NCBI RefSeq assembly: GCF_901000735.1
Contig: NC_081541.1
Location: 43,974,263 to 44,038,262, forward strand
Direction of reading: 5' to 3'
Source: Corylus avellana
Taxonomy: Eukaryota; Streptophyta; Magnoliopsida; Fagales; Betulaceae
Length of the DNA: 64,000 nt
The notes under the pieces: model-generated
The model's database searches: none
Seen by the model: the letters and a program-made list of their open reading frames with translations, nothing else
Told to the model about the DNA's origin: nothing
Shown here: piece after piece, positions 43,796 through 55,273 of the stretch
Numbering within the stretch: position 1 is the stretch's first letter
Layout: every line of letters starts with the position of its first letter
Made by a program: the position numbers and the translations under genes

Positions 43796-45444
43796 TGGGC
43801 AACCAAGAAAATGGTTCACTTTTGTCAAATGAGTTAATGATGTTAACCTCCCAACTTTTCTTTTTACTTTTTCGGGTGGCATCATATGGGACAACATCCT
43901 CTGCATTTTAAATGACCTATTCAGAATTTGAAGTTTATACATGATTTCTCATAAGTCTTCATGTACACCATCAGATGCGTCAACTTTTAAATTTGAAAGA
44001 GAACCGTTGGGGTGGTTTCATATGGGACAACATCCCCGACCTCCATATGATGCTTCATCGGTCTTCATATACACCATTAGATGCACAAACTTTAAAGTTT
44101 TGGAAAGTACGGTTGTCCAATAAATTAATGATGTTAACCTCCCAACTTTTTCTTTCACTTTTTGGGGTGGTGATATGTGTTGGGTTTTATTGTTTTGGTT
44201 GGGTTATTTTGGCTGTTAGCGTGGATATGAAGCCAACCAAGACATCCACTTGGGCGTATAAGGGGGGGGTGGGGGTGGTGGGTCATTCACGTGGGTCTGT
44301 CACCCACTCCATCCCCATCACCAATTCACTACTACCACCACCATCGATCTCCACCACCACCAGCCAATGTGCTGCCGTCACTCAAAACACTTTGCTTTGC
44401 CCTTTTTCTCTTTCTCTTTCTCTCTTTTTCCATAGCCTTTGGCTTTTGCCTTTTTTGTGCCTTTTCGAAAGTTTTTGGTGGATCGATTCATAGCCACTGG
44501 AGCCAAATGCTAATGGCTTTCTAATAACGTCTTCAATTGGGGCATTGATTCTGTCTGGCCAATCATATTTATATGCTGCATCAAGTGGTGCTGATCAACA
44601 AAATCTGACCTTTGATTTGGTTAACTCCTTAATCACAAGCCTCAGATGTTACCCAACATCTAATCGATAAACACTATTATATAAGGCCTTCAAGCTTTAT
44701 CTAAAAATGGGATTTAATTAATTAATTAATTAATTTTTAATTTTTTTATTATAGTTTGGTATTTGTTTGAAAAAGTTTTCTCTTTTCAAAACCAAAAACA
44801 TTTTTTTTTTTTTTTTTCACCTTTTTGTAAGAATATTTTGAGAAAACAAGTGCTTACTTTTTCAAGTATGAGAATTAAGTCAATAACTTGTAATTTATAA
44901 AAAAGAGAGAGATCGAGATAGTCGAACGGTTACAACTCCAACGGTGGAGAGGGGTGACTCTGTAGCAACCACGACAGGATAAGGGTGGCTTCCCAATCTA
45001 TTAAGGGTGGCTGCAAGACTGCTATCTTCTTCTTCTTCTTTTTTTTTTTTTTTTTTTTTTTTATAAAAAAGATTAATTAATTAATTGTAATTTTAATTTT
45101 ATAAGTAAGAAGTTAGTTTCATACATATTTGTATTTTTTCATAATAAGTATGTTTAGTATTTATTTCTTTTAAAACACAAACACTTTCCAAAAAGTTAAC
45201 CCAACAATTTTCTTAAGTGGGACCTCACATACAACATTTTCTCAAATATGACTCCAACCGAAAGTATTTCTCTAACTTTATATCACATCAAGAAAAATTT
45301 AAATAAAAACACAAAAAAAAAAAAAAACAATTTTCAAAAACACTAATAAATATACCCAAAAAATGAATAGACATATAACATTAATTGTAGTCATCTAACT
45401 AGCTATAGCAGGAAAAACTTGTATGTGAACGTTGGTTCAATTAT
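43796..45444. other. intergenic, diverged direct repeats, no gene seen
   Basis: Segments near 43815-43935 recur near 44011-44175. TTAATGATGTTAACCTCCCA occurs at 43832 and 44124, CATATGGGACAACATCC at 43884 and 44019, and TACACCAT[C/T]AGATGC at 43964 and 44070. A 172-codon frame over 43975-44493 runs through these repeats and a CACC-rich stretch, and I do not think it is a gene. A 31-base T tract lies near 45033-45062. Confidence 0.5.
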
Positions 45445-45613
45445 CAGGGACAAAGCCAAAAATTATTATGGGTAGGAAGGAATTAGGGGCCAAAAATTTT
45501 TTATTACTAGGAGTTAGTACCTTATAATTTTTTTTTTTACCTTAAAATTTTTTTGTTCTTAACAATTGAGGGAGGGCCATGGCCTATGCTAGGCTCCCCT
45601 CCCTCCGTCCTTG
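45445..45613. mobile_element. diverged hAT-like MITE
   Basis: CAGGGACAAAGCC at one end and TCCCTCCGTCCTTG at the other, with inner GGGCCATGGCCTATGCTAGGC, match the family of the cleaner element at 47897 in reverse orientation. GGTTCAAT occurs near both borders, but the exact duplication is unclear. Confidence 0.5.
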
Positions 45614-47896
45614 GTTCAATATCTGTCTCTAGCCATGATGCAAACACATAAAGGTACTTCTTTCCGAGAATTTTGAATTAATATGGGCTTTTTATTAGAG
45701 AAGAAAGCATACACATTATTGTGCAAATGATTCACAAATTAATCATGGAAGAATGTTACATGGTCAACTTGCAAATGATTCTTCAAGTTCTTTTTGCTGT
45801 GAAGTACAAAGAGAAACGGATTTCACTAATGCTTTGTTGCTACTACTATTCACCTTATCCCACTTAATGGAACGATCATATTTGATTTTATAGATCTAAT
45901 AATCTATATTTTGTCACGTTATTTTAAATAACATGACACCATGTATACTATTAGATACAACATAACAAAATTTAGACTATAAAATAAAATAGATAAGTAT
46001 AATTTGCTTCCATAGGGATCAAGACCCCTTATTAGAGTTAGGATTTAAATAACTTTAGAATGTTGAAATGGTAAAATGTGAATCATTTGATTAAAATAAT
46101 AATTACAATTTTGAATGCTCCCATCTTGAAGTTATCCTAGAAAATTTAGAAAATCTTGATCCTTTTTTTTTTTTTTAATTTTTAATTTTTTTTTTTAACA
46201 TGTCCATGTAAGGGGAGAGAAAAAGGAGAAGGGTTATTCAATTTAGTGACATCCACTTCATGAGGCGTGATTTCCAGCTGATTAAGCTACTCCTTGAAGA
46301 CAAAAAATCTTAATCCAATTGATGGCAAAGTAGTAAAATTTGGAAAGTAATTTCAAAAGTTTTCCATTCACATATAACTCATAGGAAAATAAATATACAA
46401 ATGACCACAATTTGTACATAATTTGTTTTGAAATCGCTACTTTTTTTATTAAAAAAAATTACACATTTTAAAACTGCTAAACGATTGCATTGCCCGGAAC
46501 AAAATCAATGATTTTTTTCCCCCTCTTTCAACATAAAAACACTTCCTTGTGTCATATGACACTTTGAACAAGTTCAGATTTATTTATTTATTTTAAAAAA
46601 AAGTCTACCTATTTTACAATGATCAAAAAGAAATTTAAAAAGTACATGGTGCCTTTGAAAGGTGGTTGAAAAGTAGATGAAAAAAGAGAAAGTGGTGGGC
46701 TTTTGAAGATAGTGCCTTGATAATAGTCTTTAATCTTTAGCATTGTTAGGGCAATGCTGACAAAATATTAGACTCAGTAATCATGAAGATTGAATCAGCT
46801 GTGGAATCTGATTGGAGCATGATGGAATAAATGTTTAAGCATAGTGGAGACAACCTTTTACATTCAATCTTCATAAAAGGTTAAAATCTTATGATGGGTT
46901 GAGATTTCTCTCTGTTATTTTCATATTATATAGTTTATTCTTTAGTGGTAATTTTCTAGGGTGGACCAACTTTTGCTAATCAAAAGTTAATTAATTACAT
47001 GAAAAGTGGTATTAGTCACCCCCAGTATGTTAAAAAACGTAAGGACACTTTGTGCTCAGTCTCACTCCTAGCCTATTGAAAAAGTTAAGGACAGTCTAAA
47101 AAGCCCAACCCAATCTATTCACCAATATTTTTTGTTTCCCAGTGGTTCATATGCCAATGAGTCACATATGAATAAGAGAAATGATTCTTTGTATTTTGGC
47201 GTTTTTGTGTGCATCTTTATTGAATTGGCAGTATGCTCTATTAAGTTTTTATTAAAAAGAATAAAAATATCAATGATGAATGGAGCATGCAAACTCGGTA
47301 GAGATGAACAACAAAATACAAAGAAGCATTTCTTTACAAGTAAAGTTATAAGTTATTCATTACGAAACTCGCTGGTACAGTTGGCAATTTTAGACGCAAT
47401 TCGCAAATTCAACTTGAGCTCCACACAAAATTAATAAGTTAGAATTGATGGGTTTGTCCCGTTTAATTAATAAGTCAAATTATGGTTAACTTATATTGTC
47501 TTATATTCATGTATCAACACGACCCATATGCGACCATAAATTATCACCCCTATTCACGGATAGCTTTCAGTGAATGATTTGGAATTTTAAGATTTCTATT
47601 TTAAGGAGTTCAGTGGAGAATAATTTGTTCTGATATAGTGGGATTGTACTTTTATGATCTATCTCTTTTCTCTCCAAGTCCATCATAACTTATGTTTAGA
47701 TACACTAATCTTTTTCAGCTTAAACTTTATTTATTAATAATGTTTGAACTTTTCCGACCTATGTAATGCTTCATATGTGCTTTGGAAAAATGGCTAGCCG
47801 AAAAGTTTGTTCAAATGCTCAAAATAAGTTTATTACGAGCCGAGTTTGAGCATCAAATCATCTTTCAATCGAGAACAAAATAAAGATGCCAGAAAG
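45614..47896. other. intergenic, no gene seen
   Basis: AT-rich DNA with a SINE (46163-46303). The 100-codon frame at 47132-47434 has no family signature and weak composition, and I do not support it. Confidence 0.4.
46163..46303 (-). mobile_element. tRNA-derived SINE with target-site duplication
   Basis: On the minus strand: GGAGTAGCTTAATCAGCTGG (A-box region), GGATGTCACTAAATTGAATAA (B-box region), CCCCTTACATGGACATGTTA and an A-rich tail. The flanks AAAATCTTGATCC (46150-46162) and AAAATCTTAATCC (46304-46316) differ at one position, giving clear element limits. Confidence 0.78.
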
Positions 47897-48085
47897 CAGT
47901 GACGGAGGTTAGCCTGTGTAGGTCATGGCTGAGCCCCTCCCCCCCCAACACAAGGAAAACAAAATTTTAAGGTAAAAAAAAAATTATAAGGTAATTTTTT
48001 ATTTTTTTTTTGCCTATTGGCCTATACCCACTAAAATTTTTGGCCTTTGGATCGTATCCGTACCAAACTATACCTCCGTCCCTTG
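47897..48085. mobile_element. hAT-like MITE with 8-bp target duplication
   Basis: A 189-bp element. It starts CAGTGACGGAGG and ends CCTCCGTCCCTTG, near-inverted termini of the hAT CAGxG type. It is flanked by perfect CCAGAAAG copies (47889-47896, 48086-48093). It has no coding capacity. Confidence 0.82.
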
Positions 48086-48093
48086 CCAGAAAG

Positions 48094-49269
48094 GCCATGA
48101 CCTCTCCCCCAATCTTAAAATTTTTTCTTCGGCCTTTTGTTTAAAAAGTCATGGATTCTGCAGAATTATTACTGATTTGAGTGAACCAACTAAAAAGTAA
48201 CCATATCCCCAAAGTGAAACGGATCTTAAATAGTTCTTCTTACCCACCTCAGTCCTCACTGACCCAAAGAATGTTATACTAAGTCTTGGGAAAACAACAA
48301 GATCATAATTTGACTACATAGGTAAAATATAAGATAGTCATGATAATTCGGGAAAAAAAAAAATCTAAAAAGGAAATAGAATTAAAAAGTCTGTGAGTTG
48401 AAAACATACTCAAAAGTGCAAAGACAATTGGGTGGAACCAAAAGCACCTCAAAAGATAGGTATTCTGCAAAGAAATTGACATTCCAGCTGTGGACTCGGC
48501 ATCCACAGCCCCACCAAGAGGACTTTTAGCCAAAGTTTGGATACAAATAATAATGCACAAGAATTTGATGCAGACAGTTTTAGGGTTAGCACATGGTGGC
48601 TTGGGCAGACAATTTTACTATTTTCTTGTTGAGTTTGGAGGATCCAAGCCTCGGCATAAACTGGAGAATTCAACATAGGATTGATTTCTTCCCATCATAA
48701 AGACTTTGTGATGGATATGGCCATATGGGGATGATGGCATCAGATACTTAATGTCAGGTAATAGAAAGAGAAGCATCCAAGGCACCAACACTAGCTACCA
48801 TGTTGAATTCTCTAGGCATCAACATGGTATAAATTTCTTCCAATGAAGAAGACTTTCTGTGATGGATGGAGATCTATTTCATAGTTCGGATTATATTTTT
48901 ACAGATCTTCATGTTTAAATGATATAATATCATGTATACTATTAGATGGAATAAAATAAAATCTTGCCGGGAATATGAAAAGGCTGTGATGGATGGGGAT
49001 GATGGTATTGGACAATTAGTGTCGTCAGAAAATATAAAGAGAAGCAACTAAGGCACTTACACAAACAGTGCTTAACTCTATACAAACAGAGCTTTTTCTT
49101 TTTATTTGTTTTTTAATGAATTGTGGTCAACCTAAGGTCAAGATATACAATTTACATTAAACTTTGATTGCTTTTTAGTTACTCCTCTACCAAAAAAAAT
49201 GGTCTAGTTTTTACTTTTCACCGCTTTTTTAATGACAAAAGGAAATTATAATTTAAGAATTCATATATA
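48094..49269. other. intergenic with diverged direct repeats, no gene seen
   Basis: A segment of about 85 bp, containing GGGGATGATGG, AAAGAGAAGCA and AAGGCAC, occurs near 48709-48790 and again near 48990-49062. Opposing short frames at 48303-48678 are mirror images without a signature. Confidence 0.4.
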
Positions 49270-49278
49270 AAATACATT

Positions 49279-49657
49279 GGGAAAATTACAGTTTACCCTC
49301 TTAAAATTGACAGTATTTTTTAATTCGAACACTAAAGTTTTAATTTTTGCAATTCAACCCCCCCTAAAGTTTCAATTTTTGCAATTTGACAAATTGTATC
49401 CAAAACTTTCCATATTGCCCATAATTTTTTTTTTTTTTTTAAATAAAATTGGAGTGGCTAGGCCATCTGGTCATTTTTGCACCCCTATATTTGTTTTTAT
49501 AAAAAATAAAAAATTAGGGGCAATATAGGAATTTTGGGATAATATTGGTTGAATTGAAAAAAATTGAAACTTTGTAGGGGTGGATTGCAAAAATTAAAAC
49601 TTTGGTGTTCGAATTGAAAAACACTGTCAACTTTGAGGGGTAAACTGTAATTTTTTC
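49279..49657. mobile_element. Mutator-like MITE (family 1) with 9-bp target duplication
   Basis: A 379-bp inverted repeat. The arms start GGGAAAATTACAGTTTACC and, in reverse, GAAAAAATTACAGTTTACC. They share CAATTTTTGCAATT-type blocks. It is flanked by perfect AAATACATT copies (49270-49278 and 49658-49666). It is the same family as 32600-32969: the arms have the same order of blocks, and the centre has the same GCCCATAATTTTTT and GGTCATTTTTG-like phrases. Confidence 0.85.
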
Positions 49658-49884
49658 AAATACATTAATACAACTAAACAAAAAATTGAATGAATAATAC
49701 TAAAATATTTCTAAACGTTTAAAAAGTAAAACACAATCAAGTTTGTGTAAGATTAAGATAAAATCAAAAAAAAATATCACAGGATATAAGGAAAAGCTCT
49801 TGAAGAAGATAATACTTTTATTTGCTAAAAAGAAAAAAAGATATAATTTTTTTGAACAACCATTCCAAACGTCCTTTATTTTTA

Positions 49885-51340
49885 GGGAAAAATATAAAAA
49901 AGCCCCTCAAATTACCAGCCGTTTTCGATTTAGCCCCCTAATGTTCCAAAAGTGATAAAGTAGTCCCCCAAACTACTAAATTATTGCATTTTGGCCACTC
50001 TGTTAGTCAAAACCGTCAGTTTGGATGGAAATTGCAAAACGACGTCGTTTGTTACGGGTAAGTTACTACAATGCCCTTTTGAGAAAAATATAAAAAAGCC
50101 CCCCAAACTACCAGCCGTTTTCATTTTAGCCCCCTAATGTTCAGAAAGTGATAAAGTAGCCCCCTAACTACCAAACAGTTGCAATTTGGCTACTCCGTTA
50201 GTCATTACTGTCAAATATGATGGAAAATTCAAAACTACGTCGTTTTAACAAGGGTAAGTTACTAAAATGCCCTTTTAGGAAAAAAAAATCATATTAAAAC
50301 AAGCACGCTAAACGGCACCGTTTTTCTTGAAATTAGGGTTTCCTTACACTTACCAAAACGGCGCCGTTTTGATAAGTGTTAGGAATAAAAGAAAAAACCT
50401 TAGAACCCACGCAGAAAAAACCCCCAACCCCAGTTTATCTCTCTCCCCCAAACCGCCGGCCACCACGTCGTTCTATCTCCGGCAACCTTCTCCCTCAAGT
50501 GAAAAAAACGCAACACCCCTCTCTCTCTTTCTCTCAAAACCGACTGCCCCTGCCACCACCATCCATCACCGCCGGCCACACCATCCACTAGCTACGAAGC
50601 GCCACCGAAAAATTCTTACCCATTGTAGAAATCAAACAAAAAAACCACGTTCGTAGATAAACAACACCGATCCGACAGCTAAACCATGAAATACAATAAA
50701 AAGATTGAGTTATGGGTAAGATTTACAGGCTGCCGGAGATAGACGACGTTGTGGCCGGCGGTTTTGGGGAGAGAGATAAACTAGGGTTGGGGGTTTTTTC
50801 GTGGGTCACCTGCGTGGGGTCTAGGGTTTTTTCTTTTAATTCCTAACACTTGCCAAAGTGGCGTCATTTTGGTAAGTGTAAGGAAACCCTAATTTCAAGC
50901 AAAACGGCGCCGTTTTGCTTGCTTGTTTTAATATGATTTTTTTTTTCAAAAAGGGCATTTTGGTAACTTACCATTGCCAAAACGACGTAGTTTTAAATTT
51001 CTCATCATATTTGATGGTAATGAATAACGGAGTGACCAAATTGCAATTGTTTGGTAGTTTGGGGGCTACTTTATCACTTTTTGAATATTAGGGGGCTAAA
51101 ATGAAAACGGCCACTAGTTTGGGAGGCTTTTTTATATTTTTCCCAAAAGGGCATTGTAGTAACTTACTCGTAACAAACGACGTCGTTTTGCTGTTTCCAT
51201 CCAAACTGACGGTTTTGACTAACGGAGTGGCCAAAATGCAATAGTTTGATAGTTTAGGGGGCTACTTTATTACTTTTGGAACATTAGGGGACTAAATCGA
51301 AAACGGCTGGTAGTTTGGGGGGCTTTTTTATATTTTTCCC
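49885..51340. mobile_element. 1.46-kb foldback element with duplicated arms, 9-bp target duplication
   Basis: The termini are GGGAAAAATATAAAAAAGCC and its exact complement, flanked by perfect TTATTTTTA copies (49876-49884, 51341-51349). Each arm (about 600 bp) has two diverged direct repeats of about 205 bp. Each repeat contains ATAAAAAAGCCCC, CCAGCCGTTTTC, TAGCCCCCTAATGTTC, AAAGTGATAAAGTAG and an AACGACGTCG or AACTACGTCG box. Further in, both arms carry the palindrome AACGGCGCCGTTTT and a CCGCCGGCCAC / GTGGCCGGCGG pair. The central 200 bp are unique and carry no transposase. The 9-bp duplication fits the Mutator superfamily. Confidence 0.9.
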
Positions 51341-51349
51341 TTATTTTTA

Positions 51350-53312
51350 TTATTCTCACGCTAATAGGTGTTATAATAAATTAGATTTTACAAATTTAAT
51401 AATGTATATGTTTTTATTTAAACAATATATTGTCACGTCATTTGAATGTTTTAAATAATATACCAATAGAAACTGACATGTCAGCAGATAGTGATGACAC
51501 AGGTGTCCTTCCCATTAGGCAAGAGGAAGTAGACCCCTGCCTTGATCCACAGTGCTATCCACTCATCTGGAAATGCATGTCAATTATACTATTCCACTAA
51601 CTTTTTTGTTGTGCCAAGGGTGTCTCTTTCCTGTCTACAAAGGGGGGCCTTTTAGGGTTTGAAGGATCATTGTCAAGCAGGCTGATATGGTAGAATATTT
51701 TTAGTTATTGGAGTGATTGATCACATAAAAGAAAATGGAGTGGTTGATTAAATAATAGAATCCTACAAAGATACTAATCACAAAAGTTATAGATTTATAT
51801 AACATTGTTTGGTAAACAAATTCCCTTAAAGTTTTTAAATTAAAGAGGCAATCTTGTGACAAGGGTATGCAATATCAATATCTATCATTTCATTTGAAAT
51901 AAAAAAGAATTATTTTACAGTCAGAATTTTATTTTGTTGTATCTAATGATGTCATGAGAGTACGGAATATGATTCTCTTCATTTTGGAGAATTTTTGGTG
52001 TTAGATATGTGAAATAAAATCTTGCTCGTTTCGCATCATTATGCTCGATAAAAAGATGGGGGGTGAACCGACTTGACTTGACTTGCCCCCCTCTAAACTA
52101 CTAAACATTTTTCAATGTCTTCTTATATTTAAAAGTTTGCAATGTAGAGTTATGATCTTCAAGCCCTTAAAATCACTCCCTATCGTTTACTTTCTTGTGT
52201 AAGCTTGAACTGCTAGGATGTCAAATCTCGGTTCTACCCCAATAAAAAAGCTAAAAAAAAAAAGACAACCCATGGTTGCATTTCAAATTTTTTTTAGAAA
52301 AATGTTTGGGGTCAATATTTTCTTTATATTAGGCTCATCTCATCTTACAAATCAACCATTATATTTTTGGACTTATATGGACCCTACATAAGTAAATGGT
52401 AGACTTTACAAACCACCTCTTTAGACTTTAGGTGGCCAGGTTTCTTGGTTGTACCAATAAGTTATTGGGTCGCGTCATTTATTTGATGCATTCCTTTTTA
52501 TTTTCTGTTTACCTACTCTAATGATGACGTTTTGGGGCTTATTGTTGGGTTGCTCAGCCTGTTAATGTTGTTTTCCCTCCTCTATTTTCTCATATTTGTT
52601 CAGAAAAAGAAAAGAAAAGAAGGTAGACTCCACAAATCTAATCGTTAATCTATTGAATTTGTAGGAAAATATGAGCTAAATATAGAAAATTTATTGATCT
52701 CTAGCATTTTTTTATTTTATTATTATCTGTTTTTCACTTTTACGAATTTTTAATTTATAAAAGGGTATTTGGTATTAAAAAATAAATCCTGAGGTAAGTA
52801 AAAAGGACTGAAAAATTAAAACCACACATTGTGAGCTGTTAAAGTTTAAGAAAAATATTAAACAATGCTCGGTAGTTTAGAGAATAAGTAAAAGGTTTTC
52901 TTTATTCAAAAAAAAAAAAAAGTAAAAGGTTTTCTCAAAATTGAAGTTGGGCGTCTGGGTTTTCAATGAGTGTGGATAAGGATTAACTTTAAGTTGCGTG
53001 TCGTCACTTAAAAGTTGAAGCAAATTAATAAGAATGGGAAATCCTTTGAAATTTTCTTCTTGAATTGTGTACAATGATTGTCCATCTTGGGATTAGTGGT
53101 CGAACCAACTCCCATTATGCATTGTATTTAACAAAATATTAAATTACTTTTATTTTTATTTTGTTAATGATTTATTAGTTTTCAGTTCTCGTATAGAAAG
53201 ACATTAACAAAAATACAAAATACTCCATAAAACATTGGAGTTTTTTTTTTTTTTTCTTTTATTTTCACATCAAAACACTTTTTTTTTTTAAATTAAAAAC
53301 AAAAAATATTTT
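51350..53312. other. intergenic, no gene seen
   Basis: A dispersed repeat at about 52440-52560 (GTCATTTATTTGATGCATTCC, TTTTGGGGCTTATTGTTGGG) matches part of 13921-14060 and is probably a LINE 3' remnant. An AAAAGGTTTTCT phrase is duplicated around a poly-A at 52891 and 52924. No coding region is supported. Confidence 0.4.
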
Positions 53313-54306
53313 TCAAAGAGAGCAGCTGCTGTTCGGTCATGGCAAAAAGGAGGAGGTTTTTGCCACCAATAAGAAGTTGCCACCTAACCCAATCCTATCA
53401 AACTTAAGTTTACAAAATAAACACAACTACATCTGATTATTAATTTAAAATATTATTAATCTTAAAAAAAAAAAAAAAAAAAATTGAAGTCCCAAGTCAG
53501 GAGAAGCAACCACCCAACAAGGGGTGGCTCACCGGCCACCCCCAGTAGCCATGGGTGGCAGCGGGAGCCACCCCAGATTTGTCTGGGCTGCCTCGCGGCC
53601 ACCCCAGCCACCGCTGGGGGTGGCGCGAGGCCACCCCAGAGACCGCCGCCACCCCCTTGGTGGTGGGGGTGGCGCGCGAGCCACCCCATAGGCCCTGGGG
53701 TGGCCCGCGAAGCTGCCCCCCTGTGGTGGCGAGGGTGGCCCGGCCAACTCAGATCCTGTTGGGGTGGCCCGCGCCACACCAGATCTTGCTGGGGTGGCAC
53801 ACCGGCCACCCCCAACAACATTTTGGGGTGGCGCGGGCCACCCCATGGTCAGAGCAACTGGAGAGAGACAGAGAGAGGGCGAGAGATACCCGCCCAGGGT
53901 GGCTCCCCAGGCCACGGGTTGGCTGCGCAGGCCACCCCCAGTCCACGGGGTGGCTCCCCGACCACCCCAGCGCCGCCCTTCTCGGCTTTGTGTGGGTTTT
54001 CTCTCCCTCTCTCTCAGTCTCTCTCCATCTCTCTCTCTTCTCGGTAGATCTGAGCAGTGATGGTCGGGACTGTGTGGCGGCGGCGCAATTTGAGATGGGC
54101 AGCACCGGTGGGACCAGGCGGCGGCAGGCGGTCATGGTTGTGAAGGGTGCTGTGCGTCTGAGGTGTGGAGAATGAAGAAATAATCTGGTGTTTTGGTTTT
54201 ATTTTCTTAACTTGTTCCATGCTGGGGTGTCACATTTACATTGGTGGGCAGAAAATGGGGGTTTTTTGCCACAACCGAACGGAAGTTATTCTCTTTTTCA
54301 AAACAT
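53313..54306. mobile_element. inverted-repeat element with GC-rich GCCACCCC array
   Basis: CTGTTCGGTCATGGCAAAAA on the left pairs with TTTTTTGCCACAACCGAACGG on the right (mismatches apart), suggesting element ends near 53313 and 54306. The core (53484-53965) is far richer in G+C than its surroundings and holds many copies of GGCCACCCC and its complement GGGGTGGC, so it can fold extensively. Frames of up to 206 codons occur on both strands because of the composition; I regard them as artefacts. A CT-rich stretch (54000-54045) follows. No target duplication was identified. Confidence 0.55.
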
Positions 54307-55273
54307 GTTAAGAGTGCATTTATCATACTAAAAATACGATTTTAAATCGAATCACAAATATTGTATTGTTTGGAAGTTGGAATTGGTAGACCATCTTAAA
54401 AAAAATGTGATTTTAAATATTAAATTACAATTTTATCAAATGCTTAACTGCAATTTTTAAAAAGAGAAATTTTACACAGCATTTTCAAGTGGCAAGATTC
54501 TTGCTACTTTGCAAATGCTGACTAGCGGTTCTTTTTTTAAAACCCGTGTTTTAAATAATACATTTTAAATTTGTAAACCTAAATTGAACTAAGAACCTGT
54601 TTGAAATTGTATTTGAAAAATAAAGCTTTTAAGTTATTATTATTATTTTTTTAATAAAAACTTCATTTTTAAGCTTTTACCAAAAATACATTTTAGTTAT
54701 TTTTAAGCTTTTGAACCTTTGAAAGCGCTTTCAATTTTTTTATTATCAAATTGGTATTAAACATACTTTGAAATCCCATAAACGCACACCCAATCGGTCC
54801 CGACAAAAGCCTAGCATGTAGTTCTACTGTTCTATCACCAAAAAAGAAAAAGAAAAAAGAAACCCCTATTTACCTTGTGCTGGAGTTGACAAGAAGTTTA
54901 ACAACAACCCAGTTCACGAAAGACAACATTGGCAAAAGTTTCTTAAATATGAAGCAAACATAATATAATCCATCAATCTGAATTGGAATGTTTCTCATCT
55001 CTTCTCTTCCTGTGGATTTCTTTCCAAAATGAAGCTCAAATTCATGTAAATTATCAAAAGATAATAGCAGATCAGTAAGTAAAGTTGGTTGTGTTATCCA
55101 TTTAATCATTTACATTACACCATAAATGTCAATCAATATGTTCATCCATCCATGAAAACCCATTTCTGGATTCCTCTACCTAAATCTAAACAACCAATGA
55201 AATGAAATCAGAAGAACAATCCAAACATACTAAATACATACCCCAAAATTAATATTAATTAATTTATATAATG
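54307..55273. other. intergenic / 3' flank of the ARM gene
   Basis: An AT-rich hairpin AGCATTTTCAAGTGGCAAGA...GCAAATGCT lies at 54478-54520. A GTTTGAAATTG...-type MITE-like piece lies at 54598-54800. The last few hundred bases may contain the ARM gene 3' UTR. No other gene is supported. Confidence 0.4.

Noticed and set aside
43975..44493. 172-codon plus-strand frame.
   Set aside because: It runs through diverged non-coding repeats and a CACC-rich stretch, has no recognised domain, and the composition changes sharply along the frame.
49876..51349. CRISPR-like or bacterial repeat array.
   Set aside because: The direct repeats within the arms are long (about 205 bp) and diverged, without spacers, and sit in a eukaryotic foldback transposon.
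53484..54175. Long frames of up to 206 codons on both strands.
   Set aside because: They come from the GC-rich repeat array, exist in several frames at once, have low-complexity Pro/Gly/Arg/Trp composition and no start or domain context.
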